This document shows, one piece after another, positions 21,571 to 34,000 of a DNA stretch of 64,000 nt. The position numbers and the translations under genes are program-made. The stretch spans positions 6,278,712 to 6,342,711 of the forward strand of contig CM024759.1 of assembly GCA_014218235.1 (NCBI GenBank), written 5' to 3'. How positions within the stretch are numbered: the stretch's first letter is position 1; the number at the start of each line of letters is the position of its first letter. The notes beneath the pieces are model-generated. The model was not told the origin of the DNA and made no database searches. It saw only the letters and a list, made by a program, of their open reading frames with translations. Source of the stretch: Colocasia esculenta (Eukaryota > Streptophyta > Magnoliopsida > Alismatales > Araceae).

Positions 21571-22200
21571 GGTTGATCGGTGGCGGCAACTCAGCACAGT
21601 CAGGCTCGCCACTGGCGCCTCCGCCTTCAGTTCCTCCTCACATATTTCGAAAACAGGGTTCGTTTATATTAAAACCAGACAATAAGTTATAAGACGCGCC
21701 TGTTATAATAACTCTAAAAAAAGTATTTTTTTAAAAAAAAAATAGTTATATAAAATTCACTTAAAAGTAATATTAAATTGAATAAAGCATATTGACATCT
21801 ATCTACCCATCCATACTAATATGCTAAAACACAGTTCTAACTTAGACACTTGACGTGTGCACTAGTCTAAACTCTCTCTCCCATCTTCTTTCTTTACATC
21901 TATCTTTTTTCTCTCAGTTTCTCTTTATGGCCCGCATTTCTAGGTAAAAAAAAAAATTTATTTTTGAAGTCTCGCCCACATTCAAATTCAAAGAATGTGG
22001 TGGCTCCTATTTTTGTGTTTTCTTTTCCTTCTTTTAATTATTTTTTTCCCAACTATACGACTTCGACCACCCTTCTCTGCTTTGTCGTCCTTTCCTCCTC
22101 CTCTCTCCCTCCCCCACCCGCCCCAACTCCTCTCTTCTCTTCCGCTCAATGACGATGTGCGGGCCTCATCATGTTCCAGTCCGCCCTGACGATGGAACTG
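21571..22200. other. APE1L upstream region
   Basis: Intergenic, with A/T runs at 21715-21760 and a pyrimidine-rich stretch at 21985-22140. A promoter for APE1L must lie here, but I cannot place a TATA box with confidence. Confidence 0.35.
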
Positions 22201-22203
22201 CCA

Positions 22204-22335
22204 ATGCCAAGTTCCGCCTCTGCCGATGCCTCAACTAGTGGGACCTCGTCAGGCTCAGCTTTGGCACCATCGTAGGATCCGGAGTCTTTGTCCTCAAGGG
22301 GTGCAAGGACGCTGACCCCACCATCATCCTCTAAA
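22204..22335 (+). pseudogene. Cationic amino acid transporter-like fragment
   Basis: The frame beginning at about 22213 reads LCRCLN-stop-WDLVRLSFGTIVGSGVFVLKG. That resembles the first membrane segment of plant APC-family transporters, where W-DL...G-(S/T)-(V/I)-(V/I)-G-(S/A)-G-(I/V)-FVL-(T)-G is conserved. A TAG interrupts it, and a TAA follows soon after PTIIL. Only about 40 codons remain, with no flanking exons, so it is a gene scrap in repeat DNA. Identification rests on one motif. Confidence 0.45.
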
Positions 22336-22379
22336 CCTGAGCTGTGAGTAGATACATAATATATCAAGTAGTCGAATAA

Positions 22380-24383
22380 TCACCGCAATTAAATATAACA
22401 ATCGGAATAATATAAAACTCTTGATATTTAAATTATTAAATTTATTACAACCACTAATTTAGAGTTACTACATAGAGCTCATTAATACTATTATATTGGG
22501 AAGAAACTAAAAGCAAATTAATTAGACTCCACTACAATATAATGCTAGAGTAACTTCATTATGTTGACGTTAGATCGTTCATCACTCTTGTTCATCCTCT
22601 TTGATGTGTGTATCGTCATTCGACTTACTTAAAAAATATTAAGAAGCACTTGATGAGCGAATGCTCAATATAACTTATATCCCATGAACCATGCAATGTT
22701 TTAAATAATTAACATATTAATAGGCAGGGGTAACTACATGATGCATGGCCAAACATGACATAGAGCAAGAGCATGGTGATATCAAGTGATAACAAACAAA
22801 ATGTCCAAGTGTAGAGTAATAATTAGTAATATGTATAGCAAGAGAAGAATTGGTCATATCATGAGTAAAAATCCACCGGGGAAAATAGTACAGTCAAGTC
22901 AAGTAATATCACGTCTAATAAATTGCATGAGTTGATTGTCGTAGATTAATCGAGATAGTATAGCACTTAGGTGTAATGTCAAACACTCTGGTCAATTAAC
23001 TCTCACGAGAAAATAGCACTTTCGAGTGCTCCTCTTGGGACCAAATCAAGCCCTTTATATTGCCAGACATTAATTATATTTATTATCTAGATAATCAGTT
23101 AATGACCACATAGAATACCAAGAAAAATATGAGAAGTGTAAATGAATAGAGGAGTCTATCATGAGAGAAAGAGAATAGAGAAGAGAGAAACATGTAGATG
23201 AGTACTTTTGCATTAACTAAAAACATACAAGGGGCGTGCACGTGAAAAGAGCACGAAAATCCATAATAGTTACTGTTGTAAACAATACTCTCGGGTACTG
23301 GCAAACAGGTAGAGAAAGCGGTCTACCTCTTAGTCGCGTTTAGAACGCAGTCAAGGGGTCGGGCACGTTAACAGGGAAGACGTGGTCCCCATGTCGGCCG
23401 CGTTATTAAGGTCATCAACAGACAAGGCGCGTTCACAAAGAGACACTATAAGCTGGTTGGATCATGTCGTACAGGTCCAGTATGGTCCCTTGTGGTGTTT
23501 AGGTGTTAATGGTACAACTAACTCAACGTCCTAGAGGAATTCTAGGCTCACAGGAACTTATGGAGGCCTTGGCGAAAGAGTTCTAATCTGGCAAGAGTAA
23601 TATCCGATGGAAGGTTCTCACAATGTCAAGAGATGTGTTGTTTGCTTAACATTCTAGAGGACTTTTAGAACAATCGAGCGGTGGTAACGGTGCTCCAAAA
23701 CAGCGATAGAAACAAAAACAATTCTTTTATTATATAAGGGGTCATGTGTGAATTTTCAATCCATTAACCATATATTTTATGAGGTATTTTTATAGCAATT
23801 GGACTTTGGGGGTGTGAGAGAGAGTATGCAATTTAAAGAGAATCATGGTATGAGAGAGATCATGTAGATTATTTTTAAAAGAATAATATCATCTTTAATC
23901 ATAATAATTTGTTTGTTAGTGCCTTAAAGTCTTAAGAGAGGCTAAAAAATAATTAATTCATAGATAAAGCACAATTTACATGATATTTAGGTTATTCGAA
24001 CTCACAGTCTAAATGCGGTCAATGGCTGGGCTGGGTTCAAAAGGCAATCAGGGTAGCCACCGCGATAACCCAAGTTAACGCGGGGTATTTGTGGGGCATA
24101 TTCTTAACGAGGTATATCGTTTGACCACGTTAAGATAGCGGTCTTTATGTCCACCACATTCACAACATAATGAACTCGGGGTGATATATTTGCATTAAAA
24201 TACTTAAATATTGGCATAGGACATGAAAAATCATGAAACTAGTTTTAAAATAAAGCTAACAGGATTATAAACATGCAGAAATCATGAAATAGACAAGTAG
24301 ACAAGGACTTAACATGAGTAGAGAGCAAGAACAAGAGGTTAGGTACATGCATGTTCGTGAATTTTAGAAGCAAAATACACTTA
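22380..24383. repeat. LTR-related repeat, copy A (left part)
   Basis: Several blocks match 57524-59900 in the same order: 'aatgtcaaacactctggt', 'ccctttatattgccaa/gcatta', 'taatggtacaa', 'tatggaggccttg' and 'aacatgnagaaa'. The copy is interrupted at 24383 by the Harbinger element and resumes at 30914. No coding capacity seen. It is interpreted as a long gypsy LTR by relation to the copy next to a gypsy pol end at 61300. Confidence 0.6.
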
Positions 24384-25487
24384 GGTGGCGTTTGATAACA
24401 CTTAATTAAAATGTCTAAAGTCTAATTTGCTATTTATTGTCTAAATCTGTAATTTAATAAGTACTTAAAATATATTAGACTTCTATTAAGAGTTGTTTGA
24501 TAACCAACTTAATTGAGATCTGAATTAATATATTATTTCACATAAATATCTTTATATGCTTAAGAATATGTCTAAATTTATTTTTTACTTCCCATAATTT
24601 TATATATACATCTCTCAACTATCTTATAATTACATATAAGTCCATAATTTTTATATATTACATAAACACTCTTATATACTTAAAAATATCCTTAAATTTG
24701 TGGTTTTTATTCTATATTTACTAAAGTTAAAAGAGTATGGTATTTTTATATAATACCATTTTTTTAATTACATATAAGCACCTAATATTTTACATTTTTT
24801 CCCACAAAAGAAAAGGTCAGTCTAAACTACCTTGTTTACAGGTCCAATGCAAACATAACTAGTATTCTCATCTTCATAGTGAATATGTTAAAGTTTATAA
24901 AAGTCAAAAAATATTTTCAATGCAAGCTATACAAATCATGACAGACTTGAAATGAGGAGAATTTGAATGGAACCTTAAACAACAGCTGAGATTGAAACAA
25001 ACTCCTATTATTAAATAGAACAAAACACAAGGTTTGCTCGTCAAGTTGATTACAATATAGAAACATATTTCACACACCAGTTCTTTACACGATAACATAA
25101 AGGTAGAAAATTTTGCATGTGTCAATGTCTTGTGGAGGCGAGAAGAACATGGCTGCGATATTCTCCGAGTGCCCATATCTGGAAAATGTTCTTATATGCA
25201 GAATAGTTGATCATGCAGTTTCTATTGAAATCTCTCATAATCTCCTGCAAGGAATAAACACAACAAAACTGATGAACCAGGGGATTTTGATGGAACATGC
25301 ATGATGCCTCCAGAAGCATTCTGCAAATGAGAAGTAATCTTTATTGGAATTACCATTATGCTGCTATGATTAAACAAAGCTCTGAATGCAGCAAAACCAA
25401 CTAGATATCTAGTAAACATTACCACAGTATCCCAGAAATTTCTGTTTGTAAAAAGGAAAATGAGGATTTAATCCTGTGAACATGCAG

Positions 25488-25700
25488 GCAGAAGCAAAGA
25501 TTCTGACAGGGCCACATGAAGGTTTAGAGAGTTATTTAGAGGCTGTTGACCAATTGAGGATCAGCAATGTCCGTTTCTTCAGTTCAAACCAAAGTTTCAA
25601 AAGTGGTGCTGGCGTGCTCAATCATGCCAATACTCTGTTGGCAAAAGCTATGTTAAAGCTAGAGGAAGAATTTAAGCAATTAATTGCTGCCCACTTACAG
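25488..25700 (+). pseudogene. Captured EXO70A1-like exon (exocyst subunit)
   Basis: 71 codons without a stop, from AEAKILTGPHEGLESYLEAV through GVLNHANTLLAKAMLKLEEEF to AAHLQ. This matches the N-terminal region of plant EXO70A1, a subunit of the exocyst that tethers secretory vesicles. A TGCAG acceptor precedes it and CAG|GTTTGA follows, so a single exon with its splice signals is preserved. No adjoining EXO70 exon was found. It lies inside the Harbinger element downstream of the transposase and in the opposite direction, so it is best read as transduplicated genomic DNA. Confidence 0.8.
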
Positions 25701-26287
25701 GTTTGATAATGCACACACACCAAGCATCAGGGTGAATTCTGAAAAGCCTTCAGTGTATAATGTAATAATACTGCATTTCAAAGAGAAAAATTAACATAGG
25801 TAAACATATATAAAGGTCATACATTATGTCATGAAGGTGAGTGGTGGTGGGGAAGGAGTGGCAGTTATGGCTGTACAATGCAGCTTCTTTGTTTCCATTG
25901 TCTGTTGATTGGCACCAATAAAGTTTATTACAATTCTTTCAGTTTCTGAACTCATTGAATTATCTTTGTGAGAAACCAAATTTCTGGGATACTGTGGTAT
26001 ATAATCATTCATTAATTCAACATATGGTGCAGTAATTAATGACTCTACTTCGCATACTGAAAGTTGTGACTATGGAGGCTTCTACTATTCAGAAGGAAAC
26101 TAGAATCTTTACCGAGCAAATTCTCTCAAGTTTAACAATGTTATACAGGGGCAATAAAGATGGAGATGCATGATTATTGTGTCTTAAAATTTTATTTGAT
26201 TCAATGGTTGTTTTCCTGAATGAAGTGTTTGATGCATCAATAGCAGACTATTGGATCATAAAATACATACTATTGAGTATACCTTTA

Positions 26288-27586
26288 TCATTGTGCTCGA
26301 GCCCTCCTTGCCAACAAAGTGTTGGCAATTTGATCACGCAATTGGATCATAAATCGTTGGTCATTCTGTCTAGATGATTCTTCTATATGGTGTTGTTGTA
26401 TTGGCTCTTCTGTATCCACCTGAGATGATGATGATGGAATGCGCATATTTGGATCTTCGTAATATTCAAATAGTTGATCTCTAACTTTTTTCCTTCTCAA
26501 GTAATTATGAATGGCACAACAAGCAATGACAATATCTCTTTGAGTTTCCAAAGAATATGAGGGCATCCTATAAAGGATAGGAAAACGTGCCTTTAGGACA
26601 CCGAATGTCCATTCAATGACATTTTTTAATTTTGCATGAGCTTGATTAAAAACCTCTTCTTTACTTCGTGCCTTTTCTCCACGTCGAAAATCATTTATCC
26701 AATATCGAGTATTTCGATATGGAGTCATAAAAAATCGAATGTGAATGTATGCCGCATCACAGAGATAATATTTATCTGTAGACATCATAATTTTTTTATT
26801 TACAATCATGATATAAAACAAATATATAAAATAACAATAATTAATAAAAAAACCTGAAGGTGGAAATGGAAAGCAATGAATAGGATCATAAGCTATCTCC
26901 AGTAAAATCCGTGAATCATGTGCAACTCCTTCCCATCCAGCAAATACAAATGTGAAGAACATGTTAAAATCACAAATGGCTAGAACATTTTGATAACAGA
27001 CATCTCGCCCTCGTCCTCTATAAGGAGTTTGTTTTTCAGTTGGAACCCTAGCATGCAAAAGGGTCCCATCTAATGCACCAACAACACCCTATATAAAAAA
27101 AACATTAACTATTCTTAAACATGAAAGTAGTCAAAAAAAAAATTTATGAGCACATAAATTAATTAAAAAACTCACCTTAAAAATTGATCTCAAACTTTTG
27201 TGATAACCTGGAACATTTGGATCTGGATCAAATGTCGTAGGTACTATCGTCTCTTTCGGAAATTTTATCATAGCTTTGAGCACTTCATGAAAATAAAAAT
27301 ACACTATTTGTGTCGAGTGCTGAAATCTTCTCTTGATAAGTCTTAAGCATTTACCGTGACTAACGATGTTCAAAAACATTGCAATTTTTTCCTCAACAGA
27401 AATATATCGACTGTCATTTAACCATCCTTTTTGTCTAAAATGATCACACAACTTTTTATATGTATCACGTGGCATCCTCATCAAGTCCACACATTGTTCA
27501 TCGTTTCCTCTTAATAATTCCATTGTATGTGTTGCACCGGTATGTTCTAAAGTCAAATCTTTATTTCTCCTTGTTCGTTTTCTCAT
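26288..27586 (-). CDS. PIF/Harbinger DDE transposase
   Basis: Three exons: 27586-27176, 27088-26854 and 26775-26288, with GT-AG introns of 87 and 78 bp and phases that fit. Product about 377 residues, the normal size. The N-terminal part has LLRGNDEQCVDLMRMPRDTYKKL and the HSTQIVYFYFHEVLKAM helix-turn-helix-like region. The DDE domain shows VVGALDGT (first Asp), FAGWEGVAHDSRIL (second Asp) and NVIEWTFGVLKARFPIL (Glu), followed by ACCAIHNYLR. No internal stop or frameshift was seen, so it may be active. It would cut and paste the element together with the Myb-like partner encoded upstream. Confidence 0.9.
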
Positions 27587-27820
27587 TTTCCACTAAAGAT
27601 AAATAAGACAAAGCTTCTTAACTCGTCTTTTCATACTTGAAGGAAACATTTCTGTTTAAACTAAAAGGTAAACACATGATAATCAACACATAATGATCAA
27701 ACACATAATGATAAACATAATGTTGAACACACAATAGTTAAGTACATAACCAAATATTAAAAAAAGCTAAACATATTGTCTAAAGACATAATATGAAAAC
27801 ACATAACATCTAATAATAAC

Positions 27821-28818
27821 TCAAATGATGTTCTTCATCTTCAACATTCCCATCAACCAATTCATCCTAGAAGTTGAATCTTCAACAAGGCTACACCATT
27901 GCATCCATTGCTCCCTCATCTTTTCATCTGAAAAGAGGACAGCAGCTTGTGTATAAAGAACATCTTTGCGACTCAATGTCATCTCATCTAACTTCTTACA
28001 ACAATCAATCAAAGATGGTGCACAAATGACACTAGGTCCACCTTGTCTCACATTCTCTGCATCATGCATAAATATGTCAATTAACTTCTCAAATTTGATG
28101 TCAATGTCATGAACTTGTTTCTTTTTCTTCTTTGAGGGCTCCACACTCATAAATTCTGCCTCTACAGGATTTGCATCATTTGAAGTGCCCATAGTGCCCA
28201 TACTAGAACTTTCCTCATGATCAACATGTTCATCTTCTACTTCATGTGTAGTAGAAGATGAGCTAATAGGTTTAGCACATCTGCTTGCAGGGCCCCATCC
28301 TATACTTCCTGTAGCTGAAACACCTTCAAATAAAGCTTTACCCTCTTCTTCCCATCTAAAGCCATTCACTCTAAATGTTGATGCTTTGGGATGTGCCTGT
28401 ACTCAAGAATAAAATATTTTTGTTCTAATACAAGATTCATAACAATATTAAAGTTATTAATACATACCTTTAGATACTCCTCACATTTTTCAGGTGTCCA
28501 ATCCATTGTCTTTGTGACTGGATTGTAACCATGTCCAGTGTTCTTGTTCACTAAATTGCACCACTCCACATACATACTCTTTAGATAATCAAATTGATTT
28601 TTCATTTGCTTTTGTGTGAGCTCCATATTGTACATCTCCTTCAACTGTTTTCCAACTCTGTCCCATGATTCTTTTCTTAGTGATGTTCCTGATCTCCCAG
28701 CTCTTGCCACCTCACTAATACAACAATCTAGAAAGAACTTGACCCTCTCATTATCCTTCCAGCTAGTTCTAATTGTGCTACTCTTTGTGTTACTTGTTCC
28801 TTCCATTTGAGACATCAT
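27821..28818 (-). CDS. Myb/SANT-like DNA-binding protein of PIF/Harbinger
   Basis: Two exons, 28818-28468 and 28396-27821, joined by a GTATGT...ACAG intron of 71 bp, giving about 308 residues without interruption. The N-terminal domain TSWKDNERVKFFLDCCI to NQFDYLKSMYVEWCNLV is a trihelix/Myb-SANT-like fold (Myb_DNA-bind_3 type). The middle is acidic and Ser-rich, with a KKKKKQ basic patch. The C-terminus has repeated amphipathic segments ending MGMLKMKN. In rice Ping and in zebrafish Harbinger the equivalent protein is required with the transposase for transposition. The start could instead be the ATG at 28815 or 28806. Confidence 0.85.
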
Positions 28819-29337
28819 AATGCACAAATAGGGAGAAATGAGCAGCAAAAAATCATATTGATACTGCAGAATATAAGAATAGTTTAAAATCGGTAACCAG
28901 ACATTTTTAGAGCATACAATGATTGCTATTTTTACCTTCCAATTCTGCATTTCATTTTTATAATGCAAAAAACATTATAAAAAAATACTGCATTCTTTCT
29001 GAAATATTGAACTACATCAAAAGTTAAGAAATATTGAAACATTGCAAATCTACTGAAAACCTACTAATTATTGCAAATAATCACACCTCACTATTCAGTA
29101 CTGGCATGGTTTCATAACAGTCATTATTAAGATGGAATCTCCCTTTTTGATTTGGAAATCCCTTAGATTTCATAAACCACCTTCGGTAGAAAGGTTGTCA
29201 TCATCAGACTACATTATCTTCAGTTTATAACTTCACATGACGCAGTTCATAACTTCACATAGCAATGGTACATAAGCAGAAGGTTACATTCCAGTAGACA
29301 ATATGGAGCTTCCAATTTCATAAACCACCTTCGGTAG

Positions 29338-29739
29338 AAAGCTTTTTCTATTTTCCTTCCATTAACTTCCAAAGGGCATCTGGCGGTTATGGTGGGATTA
29401 TTGTGAACAACAGGGAAGTAATCCCAGTGCCCTTTGGGAAGCCTGATGGAGACATCACAATTTTCATTGGTGACTGGTACAACAGAGACCACAAGGTCAG
29501 TGATCAAGTGTTCGCTCTGTAAGTTCTGCATTTTCTGCTGCTATGGATGTGAGGTGCTTAAATGGAAGTGTGACTTATGTTGAATTTTTTTGTTTTTTAG
29601 GATTTAAGAAAGGCTCTTGACAATGGCAAGGACCTGGGCATGCCGGATGGTGTTCTGATCAATGGAAAGGAACCATACCGTTTCAATAAAACACTTGTTC
29701 CAGATGGCATCGAGTATGAAACAATTAATGGCCACCCAG
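29338..29739 (+). pseudogene. Captured SKU5-like (multicopper oxidase family) exon pair
   Basis: Exon part 29338-29495 reads SFFYFPSINFQRASGGYGG, then NNREVIPVPFGKPDGDITIF and GDWYNRDHK. After a 105-bp GT-AG intron, 29601-29739 reads DLRKALDNGKDLGMPDGVL, INGKEPYRFNK and DGIEYETINGHPG. This matches the SKU5/SKS branch of multicopper oxidase-like cell-wall proteins, roughly one fifth of such a protein. Both exons lack stops and keep splice sites, and the intron proves capture at the DNA level. It sits inside the Harbinger element, upstream of the Myb-like gene. A 27-bp direct repeat (29168-29194 and 29315-29341) ends at its acceptor. Confidence 0.82.
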
Positions 29740-30169
29740 GTGAAGGAAAATATCCAATGGCAGAAACAATCTGAAAGACTTATCATGGTATCTGAGAGAA
29801 AACATCCAAAAGCTCATGATGAAAGAACACCTTCTGATATTAAGCTACAGAAAAGTAGAAACATCCTTCAGAAAACCTCAAGTGCTGCTCAAAACCTGGG
29901 TTTTTTTGCAGCAGTTTGTATGCGTTGAGATTTATTCATTTTGGCATCCATATGAATATGGACTTTGCTATTTTGATTTCGTATGGATGGAACTGTTCAT
30001 AGAACTTGATATTCAAGGGCACAAACAGAGCACCAATGGACTTGTTCATGGAACTTAAGCAGAAATAGGGGAAAAGAAGGGAAGAGAAGGGGCTTCGCCC
30101 TTGAAAACCTATGAATCAGGATGATGATTATGAGAAGATTAACGATGCATACATGTCAATGGAGGAGCA

Positions 30170-30765
30170 GCAGAGGGCGGGGGAGGTGGAGCTTTGCGCG
30201 TTCGTGCTGAGAGGGAGGAGCAGCGAAGGCTAGGGAGGAACCCAACAGGGATCTCGGCAGAGGAGTCGGCGCTTTGTCGAGGATCTTGGAGGAGGAGTCG
30301 ACGCCCTATCGAGGATCTGGTAGAGTAGTTCCGCGCCTTGTTGAGGGAGGAGCAGCGAAGGTTGGGGAGGCGGAGGAGCTTGGGTCCCTGTCGATGGAGG
30401 AGCAGTGGAGGGGGGAGCCGCCGGGGATCTCGGCGGAGGAGCACGGTGGAGGAGCCGCAGAGGAGGTGCCCTCGCGAGGATGTCGACGGAGCTGCAGAGG
30501 AGGTGTGCCCTCACGAGGATGGGGGAGCAGGGATCTGAACCAAAAACAAGTTCTCTGTCGATGGAGGAGCAGTGGAGGTGGGAGCCGCCGGGGATCTCGA
30601 CGGAGGAGCACGGTGGAGGAGCTGCAGAGGAGGTGTGCCCTCGCGAGGATGTCGACGGAGCCGCAGAGGAGGTGTGCCCTCGCGAGGATGTCGACAGAGC
30701 CGCAGAGGAGGTGTGCCCTCGCGAGGATGGGGGAGGCCGAGCAGGGATCTGAACAAAAAAAAAGT
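30170..30765. repeat. GC-rich minisatellite near Harbinger right end
   Basis: A block with 'atggaggagcagtggagg..gagccgccggggatctc' occurs twice (about 30392 and 30559). A 39-bp unit 'gatgtcgac(g/a)gagccgcagag' plus 'gaggtgtgccctcgcgag' is tandemly repeated at about 30645-30730, with single copies earlier. Open frames on both strands here are by-products of the repetition. It contrasts with the AT-rich remainder of the element and may be amplified captured exon DNA. Confidence 0.75.
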
Positions 30766-30913
30766 GATCTAACCACACTTTTTTTTAAGAGGTAATTTAA
30801 GATAGAAGATATCTTTTCAGACATGTATTAAGATATTTTACCAAACTGTCTGAATTTTTAATGTCTGACCGCTTCAGACATTAGAGATCAAATAAGAGTT
30901 ATCAAACAGACCC

Positions 30914-31020
30914 TTAGATGGCATAATAGAAATTGGGGAAAAGATGGGGGTTTTGTTTATGGCATCATGAACAACCTATAGAGATATTTAATTAGATTTT
31001 ACTTGAAAGTTGACTTGACG
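30914..31020. repeat. LTR-related repeat, copy A (right part)
   Basis: Continues copy A after the Harbinger insertion: 'gatggcataatagaaattggggaaaa', then 'catcatgaacaacctatagag' and 'ttagattttacttgaa'. These match 59795-59890 in order. Confidence 0.65.
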
Positions 31021-34000
31021 TTTCTGCACTTTCAGAAATACAGAAAGTCTTTCTCTTTTATTATATGCATGTAGAAGGGGTAAGAATATGATGAAGAGTC
31101 CGATAAGAAATGGCTCCACAGTGTATACCCATGGACAACACTAGATAACTATGGGAAATAAATGCACATGATGAGATTGCATTCAAATAAAAACCAAGCT
31201 ATCATGTGGTTGAAGGAGAGCCTCAATGCAACCTTTTTTACTTGAGCCAATTGGGTTGGAGTTCAAAGAATTAAAATAACACTTCTCTTTTTGAGCCAGG
31301 TGCAGATTGAAAGCAATTCCCATCACTCAGAGTAGGATTCTATGTTGTTTTTCTATATATGTGGTTTTTCTTTATTTAGGGGTAAAGTATGAAATTATAT
31401 AGATATAACATGGCCAAGGATTCTGCTTATATATAGACCCCTACATATTGCAACCCCGGACACTAATAAAATGATATCATCTTCCACATTTGGGTTTTGA
31501 TGGAAAACTTTGGGTGGGATGTTGAGATAATATGGGAATCATATGTAGCCATATGTGTGACTGAAATGTTATAATTATCATCATATTAAAACATGATAGG
31601 TAGTGTAGTTTCAAGTTCTTGAAGTTTTTATGTGCGTATTAAACATGCCATTTAAATCATATTAAAACATGCTACTGCATTAAATTGAGTTCACAATGTC
31701 CACAGTAATAGGAGGTTCCTTTCATTTTAATATGATTTGAATGTTATTTTCTATCTGCACTTCTGCTTTAATGATTCATGTAATTTTGTTGGTCTTATGT
31801 CAATCCAAAAAATATGTTCTCAAGTTTGAATCAACTAATCTCTCTCTCTGCCATTGTAGACTTGTTGCTGTGACTTAACAAGCGCAGCACCCCAACACAC
31901 CTCAACTCTGAGAGGAGGCGCTTTTGATAGAGAAATTGCTAAGTTTGTAAAGAGATTGTTTTGAAAGAATTGTGATATGATAAACATGAAGATATGTTAT
32001 TATACTAGAGGGCCAGAGAGTGAAATCTTTCATATTATTTTTTAAAATAGGTTCATAAATATCATCTTTAGAAGATAGATATCACAACAGACTACACAAT
32101 GGAAAACCAAATGAAAGAATCTGAAATAGAGAACATATTCTCTATGTCAATTCTGTATTTATGGTGAGAGTCATTTTATTATAGGCACTTAGAAGAGGTA
32201 AGAATATGGAAGCAATAATTTTTATTTTTTTAAATGTTCATTCCATTTATGTGTATATGTTAGCATGTTGATAACCATCTCTTTTATCTTACTTATCTGA
32301 AGATGATAAAAAGTGAATATGCAATTTATTCCTTCAATCCCTAAAATAGAACATTTAAATCACCACAATGGGAAAACAAATAAGCAACATGCCAAGCCCT
32401 TAGATCTATTTCTTTGCATAGATCTACTTCTCTTATGTCTATTGACAAATGGAAGAGGGAGTTCAAGCTTTTGCCATAGAGTTGTTTTAATTTTTTTCTC
32501 ATTCTTGATGTTGATGAACCTCCCCTCATCTTCTTCTTTTGATACTACTTGGAAAGGGAAGAAATGAACATAAATGTTTTTTCCTTTCTCGTTGAACATG
32601 GATGACTTATTTGTGATGTTAACCAGAATCTGCAGAAAAAAATAGAAGATGTGATGCAATCCCTACTTACACTTTTTGCAAGGATCTAGAGAGGCAGAAA
32701 TATTATCAAGAACATAGGTAGTATGATCAAAGCAATTTCAATTTTAGTGACGGAATTATTGGATGCTCTATGTCATTCTCTTGTATTTTTTACATGTTTT
32801 TCCTAATACCAAAATTAAAATTTCTGTCAACTCTACCCCATATTTTAGAAAAATGCTCAACATTTTGTTAAAAGCTTTTATCTGATGATAGAACAGTTAA
32901 TTAGAGAAGAAAGAAAACTTGAAGTTTGATTATTATGGGTTTGATTTAAAAATCCCAGTACACATGTCTGCCAATATTCTGTTTTCATTCATTTTGCACA
33001 CAAAATAATACCAATTGTGTATGAAGTTATGAGATATTTTAGTTTAATGTTATCAGAATTCCTCATACTCTATCCGTAATCCAAACAAAGAGAACATTAA
33101 TGCTGGATATTAGAACAACTATACATGTTTGAATTTTGATTAAGAGCATGAATAAAAAAATATTAAATCTCACATAAAGTTGGTGCTAACTAAATTAGTT
33201 GGATCAATTTTTAGAAAAGAAATTTCTATATAAAATATAAATACCTAAGTACAACATCCATCAAAATTGGCCAATTTATACAGTCGCACAAATATGTGAT
33301 GACACAAGCATCATTGATACATATCTAGCCACATCAAGCATCATTCTAGTTAATGAAGTCGTAAAATCTAGAGTTGTCATTAATTAAAGATTTTTACCAA
33401 GACTTATTATTCTATCTATAACATAAGAGCGTTATATTTTTCTTTAATTGTGATATGTTTTAAATTCATTGTAAGATGCTTAAGATCATATTGATTTTGA
33501 TTATAGTGTTATAGGATTTGAGGGCGTTGCTTATGTTGAAAATCTAAGTAAAACAAATCAAAACTTTCTTTTATGCACAATTTGATAATCAAATTATATG
33601 ATCATACTATTAATTTTACTTCTTCTATAATACAGGACACACTCTGAGTCTGATGCTCTTCAAGAAATATTACTCTAATGAAGAGGATTGTTGCTGACAG
33701 TCTTAACTAACCAAATTCTTTTGAAAATCTTACTTTAGTGCCATACTTTCTCAACCACTTTTTTGACATAACTGATGCACTAACAAGAATTGTCACTTGA
33801 GAGAATTTTGGCATACACTTGCATTATAGAGTAATGTATGTGGAAGTTTCCGGTGTTCTTTTTCTTTTACTTTCTACATCTTCACTCACTTCCCATGTAT
33901 TTCTCATAGTCATTATGTAATTATCATATTTAATTGGTATGATTGAATGTTAAGATTTTATTTTTGTCATGTTCATGCTGAGAATTACCGTTCTATGCTA

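Larger units (their letters stand above)
24384..30913. mobile_element. Autonomous-looking PIF/Harbinger element with captured host exons
   Basis: Starts GGTGGCGTTTGATAAC and ends with the complement of GGGTCTGTTTGATAAC, flanked by TTA on both sides (24381-24383, 30914-30916), the PIF/Harbinger target size. It encodes both proteins this superfamily needs, a DDE transposase and a Myb/SANT-like protein, both minus strand and apparently intact. The host sequence on either side joins into a run that exists uninterrupted near 59800 (aaatact-ca-TAA-atggcat), giving an empty-site match. Inside, an EXO70 exon and a two-exon SKU5-like fragment lie on the plus strand, and a GC-rich minisatellite precedes the right end. 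Confidence 0.82.

Noticed and set aside
25488..25700. EXO70 exon as part of a functional host gene interrupted by the transposase
   Set aside because: No adjoining EXO70 exon on either side, and the empty-site match places it within one inserted element.
30230..30824. Frames of 170-180 residues on both strands
   Set aside because: Produced by GC-rich tandem repeats.
24384..30913. The two termini as ends of two unrelated MITEs
   Set aside because: The flanks join into a continuous sequence present uninterrupted near 59.8 kb, and TTA occurs at both borders.
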